Source: Candidatus Bathyarchaeota archaeon
GTDB lineage: Archaea > Thermoproteota > Bathyarchaeia > Bathyarchaeales > Bathycorpusculaceae
Assembly (NCBI GenBank): GCA_026014845.1
Contig: JAOZHM010000003.1
Coordinates: forward strand, 1-6,673
DNA: 6,673 nucleotides
Direction of reading: 5' to 3'
Numbering within the stretch: position 1 is the first letter of the stretch; each line of letters opens with the position of its first letter. Below the pieces are notes generated by a model, which ran no database searches, was not told where the DNA came from, and was given only the letters and a program-made list of their open reading frames with translations. This document shows positions 4,866-6,673 of this stretch, piece after piece. A program made the position numbers and the translations under genes.

Positions 4866-5702
4866 TTAGCTTAGGGTTCTGAGCTGATTTAAAGTTCCAA
4901 GGAAAGTTCCGTCAAGAAGATAAATTTCTGCATTTTCCATATTCACCGCTTTTGACCGGAGAACAGGCCCCACAATTCTTGCAGTTCCACCGGTTTTTGT
5001 TTTGTTTAATGGTCTGCCTCCTAAAAATTCGTTGAAAGAAGGCATTATGAAAAGCTGTGAGGTTTCAGGTTTGATTCTATAGTGCTTCCGTAGTGTTCCC
5101 TCGACGCTTTTTTCAATTTTAATTCTATTCTTTTGCAGTAAAGTTTCAGCTAGTTTGGTTCCGTTACACTCCGCTTTTACCCAAACTTGTCTTGTTATTC
5201 TGAATCCAGCTGGGTCGCGGAAGGCTACAATGGGATGGACATGTGCCATCATTAATGTTTTACATTTTAGGAGAACGGGTGATGGCCAACAGTGCCCATG
5301 GAAAAGGCCAACTTCTTCTACTGTTGAACCAGTTGCTGGTAGGATTTTTATGTTTTCTGGAAGTAGTGGTTCGAGGTTTCCGTCGTGGTTGCCGCGGATT
5401 ACACATATTTCTTTTGTTTGCCTTTTTAGTTCGTCGAAGAAGTTTGGTATGTCGTGCCATTCACCTGTTTGTGCAGTTGCAATTGTATGTTTTACGTCGC
5501 CTAGAATCAGTAGCTTTTCTGGTTTATATGTGAACATAAGGTGTTTTAGTTTTTGTAGGAGTTTTGGAGTCTGAGTTGGGATATGTATGCCCTTTTGTGA
5601 GAGGGCTATCTCCCACCCTATGTGCAGGTCTGCTATCACCAGTGTTGTTGTTTTTCGTGTTTTTATTAACGCAGCTGGATAAGGTATTAATGGTGTTATC
5701 AT
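4866..5702 (-). CDS. Calcineurin-like metallophosphoesterase, COG1407 type
   Basis: A 278-residue two-metal phosphoesterase. The full set of ligand motifs is present: D25-x-H27 (IADLHIGW), GD69 (LILGDVKH), GNHD (104-107), HGH (135-137) and the histidines of AHVHP (H154, H156). The C-terminal region with PSFNEFLGGR (221-230) is typical of the COG1407 ICC-like group, whose substrate in archaea is not established; bacterial relatives are phosphodiesterases often linked to DNA repair genes. It starts at ATG 5702, whose ATGA overlaps the TGA of the upstream phosphatase gene, with agga (5709-5712) six bases upstream, so the two are translationally coupled. A joint role in sugar- or nucleotide-phosphate turnover is possible, but this is inference. 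Confidence 0.92.
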   Translation of the reverse strand: MITPLIPYPAALIKTRKTTTLVIADLHIGWEIALSQKGIHIPTQTPKLLQKLKHLMFTYKPEKLLILGDVKHTIATAQTGEWHDIPNFFDELKRQTKEICVIRGNHDGNLEPLLPENIKILPATGSTVEEVGLFHGHCWPSPVLLKCKTLMMAHVHPIVAFRDPAGFRITRQVWVKAECNGTKLAETLLQKNRIKIEKSVEGTLRKHYRIKPETSQLFIMPSFNEFLGGRPLNKTKTGGTARIVGPVLRSKAVNMENAEIYLLDGTFLGTLNQLRTLS

Positions 5703-6538
5703 TTCATTTCCTTTTCAGGTTTTACTAGGCTGAGCATAATTTTATGGATTTTCTGGTTTGCTGTTGCTATAAAAGCTACTTTTTGTTTCGGGCTTAGTTT
5801 AACGTTTAGTAATTTTCCCTTTGGCGTTGTTATTTTTGCGCTTGCCTCTTTTATTATTAGCCAAGCGGCTGCCATGTCTGTTGTACGGAGTTTTCCGCGT
5901 ATGTCTAGGAAGGCGTCTGTTGTACCATCTGCCACGTAACATAGTTCTAGGGCATTTGCTCCTAAGTGACGTATGTGTTTTGTTCTTTGGATTAAGTTTG
6001 TTAGTTTGGGTGCTATTTTTTGGATTTTGTAGGTGTTTAAGTCTATACCTATCACAGCATCTTCTAATGATTCGGTTTTTGACGGCGTTATTTTTTGGTT
6101 GTTTCGGTAGGCGCCTTTTCCTTTTTGCGCCGTGTACGTTATACCATGGACTAGATCAGTCACCAGAGCTGTGTGTATTGTGTTTATGGTGGGTTTTGTG
6201 GATACAGCTATTGACGTTGCGTAAAAAGGTATGCCTCTTACAAGGTTTGTTGTCCCGTCTATCGGATCTGTCGTTACAAAATTATCGTTTGGAGTTTGAC
6301 CATATTTTTTTATGCCGGATTCTTCGCTTATGAGGGTGAACGAGACTTCATGTTCTCTTAAGGTGTTTATTATGGCACTTTCTGCCGCAAGATCTATTTG
6401 TTTTATCGGGTCGCCACCTGCTCCTATGCCCAAGTTTGGTTGTGGCTGGTCTAGCTTTTTTAGAAGTGGCTTGATTTGCTCTTGTATGTTGTTTTTGCAT
6501 CGAATTAGAATATCTAGCCAGTTGATTTGCTTTTTCAT
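5699..6538 (-). CDS. suhB: Inositol monophosphatase / fructose-1,6-bisphosphatase family enzyme
   Basis: A Mg-dependent, lithium-sensitive-type sugar phosphatase; archaeal members often act on both inositol-1-phosphate and fructose-1,6-bisphosphate, so either substrate is possible. Counting from ATG 6538 (279 residues), motifs are GAGGDPIKQID (40-50), E53 in DLAAES, EES (72-74), the metal-binding DPIDGTTN (91-98, D91 and D94), and TTDMAAAW (219-226), where D221 keeps the metal ligand but Thr replaces the usual Trp of WDxAAG. ATG 6538 is preferred because ggag lies at 6551-6554 (12 bases upstream) and the family begins close to this helix. A TTG at 6556 would add six residues but lacks a ribosome site. 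It is first in the unit with the phosphoesterase, overlapping by 4 bases. The gene symbol is by family only. Confidence 0.93.
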   Translation of the reverse strand: MKKQINWLDILIRCKNNIQEQIKPLLKKLDQPQPNLGIGAGGDPIKQIDLAAESAIINTLREHEVSFTLISEESGIKKYGQTPNDNFVTTDPIDGTTNLVRGIPFYATSIAVSTKPTINTIHTALVTDLVHGITYTAQKGKGAYRNNQKITPSKTESLEDAVIGIDLNTYKIQKIAPKLTNLIQRTKHIRHLGANALELCYVADGTTDAFLDIRGKLRTTDMAAAWLIIKEASAKITTPKGKLLNVKLSPKQKVAFIATANQKIHKIMLSLVKPEKEMK

Positions 6539-6556
6539 TTCGACATGATACTCCAA

Positions 6557-6673
6557 TATGAGTTGTCTAACGAAGACTTTGATGAAAGAAACTATGCATA
6601 AAGTTTATGGTTAATGTTCGTATATGGCGTTCTGGTTTATTAGTGAAAATTGTTTCAGGCTTTGTTGCTAATA
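6557..6673 (-). other. Upstream region of the phosphatase gene, no supported gene
   Basis: On the - strand an AT-rich block around aactttatgcat (about 6594-6605) is a weak TATA candidate for the phosphatase gene, predicting a start near 6573. One - strand frame is open from the window edge to a TAG at 6567-6569 (about 34 residues), which could be the end of a gene entering from outside, but its composition gives no support. On the + strand only very short frames exist. Confidence 0.35.

Noticed and set aside
5155..5574. Overlapping + strand open frames (5155-5574, 5243-5533)
   Set aside because: Antisense to the metallophosphoesterase, whose metal motifs are all intact; compositions are those of shadow frames.
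5821..6333. 170-residue open frame on the + strand
   Set aside because: It is fully antisense to the IMPase gene, rich in Leu/Cys/Arg from antisense codons, with no ribosome site and no family motif.
6567..6671. 34-residue open frame on the - strand entering from the right edge
   Set aside because: Too short and without motif or codon signal to call as the end of a gene; chance open frames of this length are common.

Overview
The window looks like a chromosomal segment of a mesophilic-to-moderately thermophilic archaeon, most likely from the Thermoproteota/TACK side (Bathyarchaeia-like is my best guess, not proven). The signs are a tRNA gene split by an intron with a bulge-helix-bulge splice structure, an RPA-type single-stranded-DNA-binding protein made of OB folds, two DUF131/TIGR00304-type membrane proteins found in archaea, TATA-like boxes 25-35 bases before genes, TTG start codons, and a composition of roughly 40% GC. 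I see no mobile element, CRISPR array, rRNA or phage gene. Genes are tightly packed.

Left part (+ strand): the 3' end of a tRNA (1-32), then a short promoter region and a two-gene operon. The first gene encodes a membrane-anchored coiled-coil protein of unknown function. The second is ribose-5-phosphate isomerase A (rpiA), which starts on TTG inside the first gene. After a 139-base spacer with a TATA box and small hairpins comes an elongator tRNA-Met(CAT) whose 39-nt intron lies not in the anticodon loop but in the variable region (position 45/46).

Middle part: an RPA-like protein with three OB folds on the - strand ends 7 bases from the tRNA. It shares a 98-base promoter region with a divergent + strand pair of small two-helix membrane proteins that both carry the IGPFPI motif. 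The second of these ends in interlocked stop codons with a 38-residue single-span membrane protein on the - strand, which is easily missed because of its size but has a strong Shine-Dalgarno site.

Right part (all - strand, read right to left): an inositol-monophosphatase/FBPase-family enzyme translationally coupled to a COG1407-type metallophosphoesterase, then an Hsp20 small heat-shock protein with its own promoter, then a SWIM zinc-finger protein resembling Sws1/ZSWIM7 recombination factors, then the 38-residue membrane protein.

Functionally this is mostly housekeeping: pentose phosphate metabolism, phosphatases, tRNA, DNA recombination/repair (RPA and possibly Sws1) and protein folding. 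I do not see a dedicated new defence or metabolic system. The points most worth a second look are the partner-switching tRNA-Met intron, the tiny membrane protein, the DUF131 pair and the archaeal Sws1-like protein.
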